DNA of 64,000 nt. Source: Pseudomonas taiwanensis DSM 21245. Lineage in GTDB: Bacteria > Pseudomonadota > Gammaproteobacteria > Pseudomonadales > Pseudomonadaceae. The notes beneath the pieces were generated by a model. The model searched no databases, was not told the origin of the DNA, and saw only the letters and a program-made list of their open reading frames with translations. The stretch's first letter is position 1; each line of letters begins with the position of its first letter. This document shows positions 7,858 to 15,557 of this stretch, piece after piece. The position numbers and the translations under genes were made by a program. The stretch spans positions 455,873 to 519,872 of the forward strand of contig NZ_KE384450.1 of the NCBI RefSeq assembly GCF_000425785.1, given 5' to 3'.

Positions 7858-8808
7858 ATGGACTTCAAAGACTACTACAAGATACTTGGCGTAGAGGCCA
7901 CCGCGGACGAAAAGGCGATCAAGGCCGCGTACCGCAAGCTGGCGCGTAAGTATCACCCCGACGTCAGCAAGGAGCGCGACGCCGAGGAGAAATTCAAGGA
8001 GGCCAACGAGGCCTATGAAGTGCTGGGCGATGCGCAGAAGCGCGCCGAGTACGACGAAATTCGCAAGTACGGCGGCCAGCATGGCCGACCGTTCCAGGCG
8101 CCCCCAGGCTGGGAAAGCCGGGGGGGTGGTGGCGGTTTCGAAGGCGGCGATTTCTCCGACTTCTTCAGCTCGATCTTCGGCGCCCGTGGCGGCAACCCCT
8201 TCGGTGGCCGTGGTCAACAGCGCAGTGCGGGTAGGCGAGGGCAGGACGTGGAACTGGAACTGGCGATCTTCCTCGAAGAGACCCTGAGCAAGGAATCCAA
8301 GCAGATCAGCTTCCAGGTGCCGCAAACCAATGGTGCAGGCCAGCGCACTGGGTTCACCACCAAGACCCTGAACGTGAAGATTCCCGCCGGGGTGACCGAC
8401 GGCGAGCGCATTCGCCTCAAAGGCCAGGGTGCGCCGGGCAGCGGTGGCGGGGCCAATGGCGACCTGTTCCTGACCATTCGCATGGCACCGCACCCACTGT
8501 TCGATGTCGAAGGTCATGACCTGATCGTCACTGTGCCGCTGGCACCGTGGGAGGCAGCCCTGGGCACCAAGGTGGAGGTGCCGACCCTGGAGGGCAAGAT
8601 CAACCTGACCATCCGCCCCGATAGCCAGAGCGGCCAGCGCCTGCGCGTAAAGGGCATGGGGCTGGTGAACAAACAGGGCGAGCGCGGCAACCTTTACGCG
8701 CAGCTCAAGGTGGTCATGCCGACCACATCCAATGAGGCTGCCCGCGAACTGTGGACCAAGCTTTCCGAGAAGGCAGCGTTCAATCCGAGGGCTCAATGGA
8801 GTAAGTGA
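7858..8808 (+). CDS. cbpA: Curved-DNA-binding protein CbpA, DnaJ family co-chaperone
   Basis: The 316-residue protein has a J domain (residues 1–70) with the HPD motif in KYHPDVSKE that stimulates DnaK. A Gly/Phe-rich linker (about 75–120) follows, then DnaJ C-terminal substrate-binding domains (about 125–300). It lacks the zinc-finger module of DnaJ, which identifies CbpA. Known CbpA binds curved DNA and assists DnaK. It is preceded by a sigma-32-type promoter and followed directly by cbpM, which starts 2 bases after the cbpA stop. The region before the ATG has only a weak ribosome site. Confidence 0.95.
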   Translation: MDFKDYYKILGVEATADEKAIKAAYRKLARKYHPDVSKERDAEEKFKEANEAYEVLGDAQKRAEYDEIRKYGGQHGRPFQAPPGWESRGGGGGFEGGDFSDFFSSIFGARGGNPFGGRGQQRSAGRRGQDVELELAIFLEETLSKESKQISFQVPQTNGAGQRTGFTTKTLNVKIPAGVTDGERIRLKGQGAPGSGGGANGDLFLTIRMAPHPLFDVEGHDLIVTVPLAPWEAALGTKVEVPTLEGKINLTIRPDSQSGQRLRVKGMGLVNKQGERGNLYAQLKVVMPTTSNEAARELWTKLSEKAAFNPRAQWSK

Positions 8809-8810
8809 TC

Positions 8811-9116
8811 ATGAGCAGCACCCTGATCGTTCAACTGGATATGCGCACCCTGTGCCAGGAAGCCAACATCACGAAGGATTACGTGATCGAGATCGTCGAG
8901 CACGGCATCGTTGAACCAAAGGGGCGAACGCCGGAAGACTGGCTGTTCGACGACCAGGCGCCGCTGTTGGCCAGGCGCGCGGTCAAGCTGCACCAGGAGC
9001 TGGATCTGGAATGGGAAGGCGTGGCCCTGGCGCTGGAACTACTGCAGGAGGTGCAGCAGTTGCGCAGTGAGAACAGTATGTTGAGGCAGCGCCTGGGCAG
9101 GTTTACCCAACTCTAG
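8811..9116 (+). CDS. cbpM: CbpM, modulator of CbpA
   Basis: The 101-residue MerR-like small helical protein has an N-terminal winged-helix-like region (LCQEANITKDYVIEIVEHGIV) and a C-terminal coiled coil (LELLQEVQQLRSENSMLRQRL). In E. coli CbpM binds the J domain of CbpA and inhibits both its co-chaperone and DNA-binding activity. The start ATG has GGAG about 9 bases upstream inside the end of cbpA, so translation is probably coupled. A GTG two codons earlier would overlap cbpA but fits the ribosome site less well. Confidence 0.9.
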   Translation: MSSTLIVQLDMRTLCQEANITKDYVIEIVEHGIVEPKGRTPEDWLFDDQAPLLARRAVKLHQELDLEWEGVALALELLQEVQQLRSENSMLRQRLGRFTQL

Positions 9117-9156
9117 GCCGTAACGGCCGATTTCTGGCCCAGCCTCAAGGTTGCAG

Positions 9157-9176
9157 GGGCTGCTTTGCAGCCCTTT
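9157..9176 (+). terminator. Terminator after cbpM
   Basis: Stem GGGCTGC/GCAGCCC with a TTT loop, followed by TTTC. It lies 40 bases after the cbpM stop. Confidence 0.6.
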
Positions 9177-9211
9177 CGCGACGCAAGGCCGTTTGCACAG
9201 GGGAAGGCGCT

Positions 9212-9727
9212 TCAGCGTGGTTCAGCTCCTGGGGTCAGCAGCAACTGCATGAAGGTCAGGTCCAGCCAGCGCCCGAACTTCACTCCAACCTGCGGCATTT
9301 GCCCGGTCACCACGAACCCCAGCCGTTCATGCAGGCGCACCGACGCCGCATTGCCGCTCTCGATGGCCGCCACCATCACATGCTTGCCACAACCCCGGGC
9401 ACGCTCGACCAGCGCACTCATCAGCTGCGGCCCGAGTCCTTTGCCACGCTGATCGTCGCGGATGTACACCGAGTGCTCCACGGTATGGCGAAAGCCCTCG
9501 AATGGCCGCCAGTCACCGAACGAGGAATAACCCAGTACACCGCTGTCATCCACGGCCACCAGGATTGGATACCCCTGTTGTGCCCGGGCTTCGAACCAGG
9601 CCTGGCGGTTGGCCAAGTCGACCGGTGTTTCGTTCCAGATGGCCGTGGTGTTGCGCACCGCGTCGTTGTAGATGTCGAGGATGCCCGGCACATCGGCGGG
9701 CAGGGCGTCGCGGATTTCGTAACTCAT
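9212..9727 (-). CDS. GNAT N-acetyltransferase, phosphinothricin/methionine-sulfoximine type
   Basis: The 171-residue GNAT enzyme has the acetyl-CoA loop DDQRGKGLGPQLM (about residues 90–105) and C-terminal NAASVRLHERLGF. The N-terminus, with IYNDAVRNTTAIWNE, matches the Pat/Bar/YncA group, which acetylates phosphinothricin, methionine sulfoximine or methionine sulfone. In P. aeruginosa a similar gene lies by the urea and urease genes. Here it lies just downstream of urtE on the same strand, with 31 bases between. It may be read through from the urt operon, but no nitrogen-related substrate is shown. Confidence 0.8.
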   Translation of the reverse strand: MSYEIRDALPADVPGILDIYNDAVRNTTAIWNETPVDLANRQAWFEARAQQGYPILVAVDDSGVLGYSSFGDWRPFEGFRHTVEHSVYIRDDQRGKGLGPQLMSALVERARGCGKHVMVAAIESGNAASVRLHERLGFVVTGQMPQVGVKFGRWLDLTFMQLLLTPGAEPR

Positions 9728-9758
9728 GACAGCGTCTCGCAGGATCGATGGCTGCAGA

Positions 9759-10457
9759 TTAAATGGTTACCAGCCCGCGCACACCTTCTGCCTGCATGTT
9801 TTCGCCACGACCCCGTTGCACGATCTCACCACGGGCCATGACCAGGTACTGGTCCGCCAGCGCCTCGGCGAAGTCGTAGAACTGTTCCACCAGCAAGATG
9901 GCCATGTCGCCGCGCGCTGCCAGGCGCCGGATCACTGCGCCGATCTCTTTGATCACCGAGGGCTGGATGCCTTCGGTGGGCTCGTCGAGGATCAGCAGGC
10001 GTGGGCGGCTGGCCAGCGCGCGGCCGATGGCCAGCTGTTGCTGCTGGCCGCCGGAGAGATCGCCCCCCCGCCGTTGTTTCATCTGTTCGAGCACTGGGAA
10101 CAGCTCGTAGATGAACGCGGGCACTTCACGGGCTTCGCGGGCCGGGAAGCGCGACAGGCCCATCAGCAGGTTCTCCTCGACGGTCAGGCGCGGAAAAATC
10201 TCGCGGCCTTGGGGCACATAGGCGATACCGGCATGCACCCGTTGCTGGGGCTTGAGCGTGGTGATGGCCTTGCCTTCCCATTCGATGCTGCCTTCGCGGG
10301 CTGGCACCAGCCCCATCAAGCAGCGCAACAGGGTGGTCTTGCCCACGCCGTTGCGCCCGAGCAGGCAGGTGACCTCGCCGACCTTGGCCTCGAAGGACAA
10401 GCCTCGGAGGATGTGGCTGCCGCCGTAGAACTGGTGCAGGGAGTCGATTTTCAGCAT
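9759..10457 (-). CDS. urtE: Urea ABC transporter ATP-binding subunit UrtE
   Basis: The 232-residue ABC ATPase of the branched-chain amino acid/urea group has Walker A GRNGVGKTT (about residues 34–42), signature LSGGQQQQLAIGRAL and Walker B LLILDEPTEG. With UrtD it powers urea import through the UrtB/UrtC permease. The start ATG is supported by AGGAAT 8 bases upstream. An upstream open extension to 10514 is ignored. It is the last gene of urtABCDE, separated from urtD by 84 bases. Confidence 0.95.
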   Translation of the reverse strand: MLKIDSLHQFYGGSHILRGLSFEAKVGEVTCLLGRNGVGKTTLLRCLMGLVPAREGSIEWEGKAITTLKPQQRVHAGIAYVPQGREIFPRLTVEENLLMGLSRFPAREAREVPAFIYELFPVLEQMKQRRGGDLSGGQQQQLAIGRALASRPRLLILDEPTEGIQPSVIKEIGAVIRRLAARGDMAILLVEQFYDFAEALADQYLVMARGEIVQRGRGENMQAEGVRGLVTI

Positions 10458-10541
10458 GTGAGAATTCCTGAAATGGTTGCAGTGCTCATGCCAGCCGCTT
10501 TGCGGGTAAACCACGAAGAGGCTGGCACAGCCACCGGAGAA

Positions 10542-11399
10542 TCATCGGCCCAGATACACCTCGACCACCCGCTCATTGGCCTGCACCTGCTCCAGCGATC
10601 CCTCCGCCAGCACACTGCCCTGGTGCAACACCGTCACATGGTCGGCAATGCTGCCGACAAACCCCATGTCATGTTCCACCACCATTAGCGAGTGCTTGCC
10701 GGCCAGACCCTTGAACAGTTCGGCGGTGAACTCGGTCTCGGCATCGGTCATGCCGGCCACCGGCTCGTCCAGCAACAGCAATTGCGGCTCCTGCACCAGC
10801 AGCATGCCGATCTCCAGGAACTGCTTCTGGCCATGGGACAGCAACCCCGCCTGGCGCTGAGCCAAGGGCAGCAGGCGCAAGGTGCTGAGCACCTCTTCGA
10901 TGCGCTGGCGCTGTTCGCCGCTCAAGCGCGCCGCGAGGCTGGCCCAGACCGATTTGTCGGTCTTGAGCGCCAGCTCCAGGTTCTCGAACACCGTCAGCGC
11001 CTCGAACACCGTCGGCTTTTGGAACTTGCGGCCGATCCCGGCCTGGGCGATCTGGTACTCGCTCATGCGGGTCAGGTCGAGGGTGTCGCCGAAGTAGGCA
11101 CTGCCGGTGTCCGGACGGGTCTTGCCGGTGATCACGTCCATCATCGTGGTCTTGCCCGCCCCGTTGGGGCCGATGATGCACCGCAACTCGCCGACGCCGA
11201 TGTAGAGGTTCAGCGCGTTGAGGGCCTTGAAGCCATCGAAGCTCACGCTGATGTCTTCCAGGCTCAGCACCGTGCCGTGGCGGGTATCCAGGCCGGCCTT
11301 GCGACGCTGGCCCAGGCCGATGGCGTCACGGCTGGGGCCGAGGTTGTCGAAAACCGGTTCGAGCATGAACTCCGGATGCACAGGGGGGACGCCTTTCAT
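10542..11399 (-). CDS. urtD: Urea ABC transporter ATP-binding subunit UrtD
   Basis: The 285-residue ATPase has Walker A GPNGAGKTT near residue 70, a variant signature LLSHGQKQFLEIGM and Walker B LLLLDEPVAGM. The first 40 residues are a family-specific N-terminal extension. It pairs with UrtE on the cytoplasmic side. The ATG overlaps the urtC stop as ATGA, which implies translational coupling. The frame stays open far upstream but that part overlaps urtC and is not coding. Confidence 0.95.
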   Translation of the reverse strand: MKGVPPVHPEFMLEPVFDNLGPSRDAIGLGQRRKAGLDTRHGTVLSLEDISVSFDGFKALNALNLYIGVGELRCIIGPNGAGKTTMMDVITGKTRPDTGSAYFGDTLDLTRMSEYQIAQAGIGRKFQKPTVFEALTVFENLELALKTDKSVWASLAARLSGEQRQRIEEVLSTLRLLPLAQRQAGLLSHGQKQFLEIGMLLVQEPQLLLLDEPVAGMTDAETEFTAELFKGLAGKHSLMVVEHDMGFVGSIADHVTVLHQGSVLAEGSLEQVQANERVVEVYLGR

Positions 11400-12475
11400 G
11401 GCTGGCTCCTTTTTTTCAACAGGCCGACCACCCCCTTGGGCAGGTAAAGGGTGACGAGGATGAACAGCGCGCCGAGGAAGAACAGCCAGAATTCCGGGAA
11501 TGCCACGGTGAACCAGCTCTTCATGCCATTGACCAGGCCGGCGCCGAGCAACGGGCCGATCAGCGTGCCACGGCCACCCAGGGCGACCCATACCGCGGCT
11601 TCGATGGAGTTGGTCGGCGACATCTCGCTGGGGTTGATGATGCCTACCTGGGGCACGTACAAGGCGCCGGCCAGGCCGCATAGAACCGCGCTGAGCACCC
11701 ACACCAGCAGCTTGAACCCGCGCGGGTCGTAACCGCAGAACATCAGGCGGTTCTCGGCATCGCGCACGGCGGTGAGCAAGCGTCCGAACTTGCTCTGGGT
11801 CAGACGCCAGCACAGGTACAGGCTCGCCAGCAGCAGGCCGACCGTCAGCAGGAACAGAACCGCCCGGGTGCCCTGGGCGGCGATGTCGAAGCCCAGGATG
11901 GTGCGGAAGCTGGTGAACCCGTTGTTGCCACCGAAGCCCGTCTCGTTGCGGAAGAACAGCAGCATGCCGGCGAAGGTCAGCGCTTGGGTCATGATCGAAA
12001 AATACACGCCCTTGATCCGCGAACGGAAGGCGAAGAAACCGAACACCAGCGCCAGCAGCCCAGGTGCCAGCACTACCAGGCATAGCGCCCAGGCGAAGTG
12101 CTGGGTTCCAGCCCAGTACCAGGGCAGCTCGTTCCACGACAGGAATGTCATGAACCCAGGCAAGCCGTCGCCAGCGGCCTGGCGCATCAGGTACATGCCC
12201 ATGGCGTAGCCCCCCAGGGCGAAGAACAGGCCATGACCAAGGGACAGCAAGCCGGCATACCCCCACACCAGGTCCAGTGCCAGCGCGACGATGGCATAGC
12301 AGAGGATCTTGCCGACCAGCGTCAGTGTGTAGGCCGAGACCTGCAGGGCGTTGTCCGCCGGCAGCAGTGACAGCAGTGGCAGGGCCACCAGCACCAGCAC
12401 GACGAGGGCACCGATGGCCAGGGTCAGGCGTGGCCCGGCCTTTTGCGAAGCGGTAACAAGCAGAGGCTGGTTCAT
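11396..12475 (-). CDS. urtC: Urea ABC transporter permease UrtC
   Basis: The 359-residue LivM-type permease has about nine membrane segments and the family stretch DLVWGYAGLLSLGHGLFFAL near residues 70–90. It also has the EAA-like loop in NRLMFCGYDPRGFKLLVW. It forms the inner-membrane channel with UrtB. It starts one base into the urtB stop (TGATG) and overlaps urtD by four bases. Confidence 0.95.
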   Translation of the reverse strand: MNQPLLVTASQKAGPRLTLAIGALVVLVLVALPLLSLLPADNALQVSAYTLTLVGKILCYAIVALALDLVWGYAGLLSLGHGLFFALGGYAMGMYLMRQAAGDGLPGFMTFLSWNELPWYWAGTQHFAWALCLVVLAPGLLALVFGFFAFRSRIKGVYFSIMTQALTFAGMLLFFRNETGFGGNNGFTSFRTILGFDIAAQGTRAVLFLLTVGLLLASLYLCWRLTQSKFGRLLTAVRDAENRLMFCGYDPRGFKLLVWVLSAVLCGLAGALYVPQVGIINPSEMSPTNSIEAAVWVALGGRGTLIGPLLGAGLVNGMKSWFTVAFPEFWLFFLGALFILVTLYLPKGVVGLLKKRSQP

Positions 12476-13962
12476 CAGTCGATTACCCGTCCCTTGAGGG
12501 CGAACAGGCCTTGCGGGCGTTTCTGGATGAACAGAATGATCAACGCAAGGATGAGGATCTTGCCGAGTACCGCGCCAATCTGCGGCTCCAGCAGCTTGTT
12601 GGCGATGCCCAGGCCAAAGGCTGCCCAGAGGCTGCCGGCGAGCTGGCCGACACCGCCGAGCACCACCACCAGGAACGAATCGATGATGTAGCTCTGGCCC
12701 AGGTCCGGGCCAACGTTGCCGACCTGGCTCAAGGCCACGCCGCCGAGCCCCGCAATACCAGAGCCGAGGCCGAAGGCGAGCATGTCGACGCGCCCGGTGG
12801 AAACGCCGCAGCAGGCCGCCATGTTGCGGTTCTGGGTCACGGCACGCACGTTCAGCCCCAGTCGGGTGCGGTTGAGCAGCAGCCAGGTGAGCAGTACCAC
12901 CGCCAGGGCGAAGCCGATGATCACCAGGCGGTTGTATGGCAGCACCAGGTTAGGCAGCACCTGGATGCCACCGGACAACCATGCCGGGTTGCTCACTTCG
13001 ACGTTCTGCGCGCCGAAGATCAGACGAATGGCCTGGATCAGGATCAGGCTGATGCCCCAGGTCGCCAACAGGGTTTCCAGCGGCCGGCCGTAGAGGTGGC
13101 GGATGACGGTACGTTCCAGCGCCATGCCGACCCCGGCGCTGACAGCGAAGGCCACAGGCAAAGCGATCAGTGGATAGAACTCGATGGCGCCCGGTGCATA
13201 GCGTTGCAGCAGCACCTGGACCATGTAGGTGCTGTAGGCGCCCAGCATCAACATCTCGCCGTGGGCCATGTTGATCACCCCGAGCAGGCCGAAGGTGATC
13301 GCCAGGCCCAGGGCGGCCAGCAGCAGGATCGAGCCCAGGGACAGCCCGCTGAAGGCCTGGCCGAGCAATTCGCCTGCCAGCAGCTTGCGTTTGACCTGGG
13401 CCAGGCTGGTTTCGGCCGCGGTACGCACGCCGGGGTCGCGTTCGGCGTCAGGTTGCAACAGCGCTTCCAGCCGGGTACGGGCCAGGGGGTCGCCGGTTTC
13501 GCCGAGCAGGCGCACGGCTGCCAGGCGCACGGCCGGTTCGCTGGCGCCTAATTGCAGGTTGGCCAGTGCCAGGCCGAGCGCGGCATGCACGGCGGCGTCC
13601 TGCTCGCTGGCGAAGCGCCGGTCGAGAAAGGCCATTTGCGCCGGTTGTGCGCTTTTCTGCAGTTGCTGGGCGGCGGTCAGACGCGTGTCGCGGTTGTCGC
13701 TCAGCAGTTGGTGGCTGGCCAGGGCGTTGTCGATCAGCCCGCGCAGGCGGTTGTTGAGGCGGACTTTGCGGCTATCACCTTCGGCGATGCGGCCCTGACG
13801 AAGGTTTTCCAGCAGCGCAAGACGCGCGGCATCGGGTTGCGCCGCCCAGCCTTCGAGCAGGCGAGCCTGCTCGGCGGGCTTGGCGGTGAGGAAGAATTCG
13901 CCCTCGTTGGCCTGGGTTGCCAAGGGCATCAGCAGGAGCAGGGTGAGCAGCAGTCTGAGCAT
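12475..13962 (-). CDS. urtB: Urea ABC transporter permease UrtB with N-terminal periplasmic extension
   Basis: This 495-residue LivH-type permease has a membrane part from about residue 205 onward (FGLLGVINMAHGEMLMLGAY, then multiple segments). Before it lie a signal peptide (to about residue 18, ATQA) and a helical extension of roughly 185 residues with HEAT-like alternation (AVHAALGLALANLQLG, AVRLAAVRLLGETGD). Plain LivH proteins are about 300 residues. Long UrtB forms are known in proteobacteria. The extension is probably periplasmic and may contact the binding protein, which is inference. Confidence 0.9.
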   Translation of the reverse strand: MLRLLLTLLLLMPLATQANEGEFFLTAKPAEQARLLEGWAAQPDAARLALLENLRQGRIAEGDSRKVRLNNRLRGLIDNALASHQLLSDNRDTRLTAAQQLQKSAQPAQMAFLDRRFASEQDAAVHAALGLALANLQLGASEPAVRLAAVRLLGETGDPLARTRLEALLQPDAERDPGVRTAAETSLAQVKRKLLAGELLGQAFSGLSLGSILLLAALGLAITFGLLGVINMAHGEMLMLGAYSTYMVQVLLQRYAPGAIEFYPLIALPVAFAVSAGVGMALERTVIRHLYGRPLETLLATWGISLILIQAIRLIFGAQNVEVSNPAWLSGGIQVLPNLVLPYNRLVIIGFALAVVLLTWLLLNRTRLGLNVRAVTQNRNMAACCGVSTGRVDMLAFGLGSGIAGLGGVALSQVGNVGPDLGQSYIIDSFLVVVLGGVGQLAGSLWAAFGLGIANKLLEPQIGAVLGKILILALIILFIQKRPQGLFALKGRVID

Positions 13963-13987
13963 GCGGGTAATCCTGGAAATCGGCGGT

Positions 13988-14094
13988 GGATTCTTCGCGG
14001 GTCAACCCGCTCCCACAGGTACGCTGCACAGTTTGAATAGGGTGCGGTCTCTGTGGACGCTGGGTTACCCGCGAATGGGCCGCAAAGCGGCCCC
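13988..14094. repeat. P. putida-type REP and GC hairpin between urtA and urtB
   Basis: A REP-like unit at 13988–14019 (TTCTTCGCGGGTCAACCCGC followed by TCCCACAGG) is followed by a second hairpin, GGGCCGC-AAA-GCGGCCC, at 14077–14093. Both lie in the urtA–urtB gap. Such hairpins often stabilise the upstream message or reduce read-through, which would favour UrtA over the membrane parts. Confidence 0.7.
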
Positions 14095-14101
14095 AATGCA
14101 C

Positions 14102-15367
14102 TCAGTTACCTTTCACCGCGTAGTCCGGCCGCTTCTCATTGCCCGGAATGAACGGGCTCCACGGCTGTGCACGCAGCGGCTGCTCGGTTTCCCACACCAC
14201 GCTGAATTGCCCGTCATCCTGGATCTCGCCGATCATCACGGGCTTGTGCAGGTGGTGGTTGGTCTTGTCCATGGTCAGGGTGAAGCCCGACGGTGCCTTG
14301 AAGGTCTGCCCGGCCAGGGCTTCGCGGACCTTGTCGACATCGGTCGACTTGGCCTTCTCGGCAGCCTGTGCCCACATGTGGATGCCCACGTAAGTGGCCT
14401 CCATCGGGTCGTTGGTCACTGCCTTGTCGGCGCCTGGCAGGTTCTTGGCCTTGGCATAGGCTTTCCAGTCGGCGACGAACTTCTGGTTGACTGGGTTATC
14501 CACCGACTCGAAGTAGTTCCACGCGGCCAGGTGGCCCACCAGTGGCTTGGTGTCGATACCGCGCAGCTCTTCCTCACCCACCGAGAAGGCCACCACCGGC
14601 ACGTCGGTGGCCTTCAGACCCTGGTTGGCCAGTTCCTTATAGAACGGCACGTTGGAGTCGCCGTTGACGGTGGAAATGACCGCAGTCTTGCCACCGGCGG
14701 AGAACTTCTTGATGTTGGCGACGATGGTCTGGTAGTCGCTGTGGCCGAACGGCGTGTAGACCTCTTCGATGTCTTTGTCCGCCACGCCCTTGCTGTGCAG
14801 GAAGGCGCGCAGGATCTTGTTGGTGGTACGTGGGTAGACATAGTCGGTACCCAGCAGGAAGAAGCGCTTGGCGCTGCCGCCGTCCTCGCTCATCAGGTAT
14901 TCCACGGCCGGGATGGCCTGCTGGTTCGGCGCGGCGCCAGTGTAGAACACGTTGGGCGACATCTCTTCACCCTCGTACTGCACCGGGTAGAACAGCAGGC
15001 CATTGAGCTCCTCGAACACCGGCAGCACAGACTTGCGCGACACCGAAGTCCAGCAGCCAAACACCACGGCGACCTTGTCCTGGGTCAGCAGTTGGCGGCT
15101 CTTTTCGGCGAACAGCGGCCAGTTGGAGGCCGGGTCGACCACCACCGGCTCGAGCATCTTGCCGTTGACCCCGCCCTTGGCGTTGATCTCGTCGATGGTC
15201 ATCAGCGCCATGTCCTTGAGCGATGTCTCGGAAATCGCCATGGTCCCGGACAAAGAATGCAGGATGCCGACCTTGATGGTTTCGGCGGCCTGGATGCTCC
15301 AGCTCAGGCCCATCGCCGCGAGCGATGCGCTGAGGGTAAAGGCCTTGATCAGACTGCGACGCTTCAT
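14102..15367 (-). CDS. urtA: Urea-binding periplasmic protein UrtA
   Basis: The 421-residue type I substrate-binding protein has a signal peptide (MKRRSLIKAFTLSASLAAMG…IQA, cleavage before AETIKVGILHSLSG). FGCWTSVSRKSVLPVFEE and LFYPVQYEGEE are the motifs that separate urea/short-chain amide binders (UrtA, FmdD) from leucine binders. It captures urea in the periplasm and passes it to UrtBC. It is the first gene of urtABCDE. A sigma-54 promoter lies 51–66 bases upstream, which fits nitrogen-starvation control. Confidence 0.95.
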   Translation of the reverse strand: MKRRSLIKAFTLSASLAAMGLSWSIQAAETIKVGILHSLSGTMAISETSLKDMALMTIDEINAKGGVNGKMLEPVVVDPASNWPLFAEKSRQLLTQDKVAVVFGCWTSVSRKSVLPVFEELNGLLFYPVQYEGEEMSPNVFYTGAAPNQQAIPAVEYLMSEDGGSAKRFFLLGTDYVYPRTTNKILRAFLHSKGVADKDIEEVYTPFGHSDYQTIVANIKKFSAGGKTAVISTVNGDSNVPFYKELANQGLKATDVPVVAFSVGEEELRGIDTKPLVGHLAAWNYFESVDNPVNQKFVADWKAYAKAKNLPGADKAVTNDPMEATYVGIHMWAQAAEKAKSTDVDKVREALAGQTFKAPSGFTLTMDKTNHHLHKPVMIGEIQDDGQFSVVWETEQPLRAQPWSPFIPGNEKRPDYAVKGN

Positions 15368-15417
15368 GTGCTCTCTCCGCTGAGTTTTTTATGGTGTTGG
15401 GCAAGCGGGGAGGGGCG

Positions 15418-15433
15418 TTGCAAGGGGTGTGCC
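15418..15433 (-). promoter_or_regulatory. Sigma-54 promoter of urtABCDE
   Basis: Read on the minus strand the site is GGCACACCCCTTGCAA. It has GG and GC separated by exactly ten bases, matching the sigma-54 consensus (TGGCAC-N5-TTGC). Transcription should begin about 12 bases downstream, leaving a leader of roughly 40 bases before urtA. Confidence 0.75.
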
Positions 15434-15447
15434 TAGTGGCAGAAGGT

Positions 15448-15467
15448 GCACAATAGAGGGGTTGTGC
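15448..15467. promoter_or_regulatory. Inverted repeat upstream of the urtA promoter, possible activator site
   Basis: GCACAA-N8-TTGTGC lies 15 bases upstream of the -24 element. It resembles an NtrC half-site pair (GCACCA…TGGTGC) but its spacer is longer than the usual NtrC spacing. Assignment to NtrC is inference. Confidence 0.4.
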
Positions 15468-15526
15468 GAGGTATTAGGGCGTGAAGTGGATCCGATTTGG
15501 TGCCTGCGCTTTTGGCGTGCACAGGA

Positions 15527-15549
15527 TTGGGGCCGCGTAGCAGCCCCAA
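15527..15549 (-). terminator. Terminator-like hairpin after cycA
   Basis: TTGGGGC/GCCCCAA stem around a 9-base loop, 9 bases beyond the cycA stop. There is no strong T-tract. Confidence 0.5.
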
Positions 15550-15557
15550 GGGTTGTA

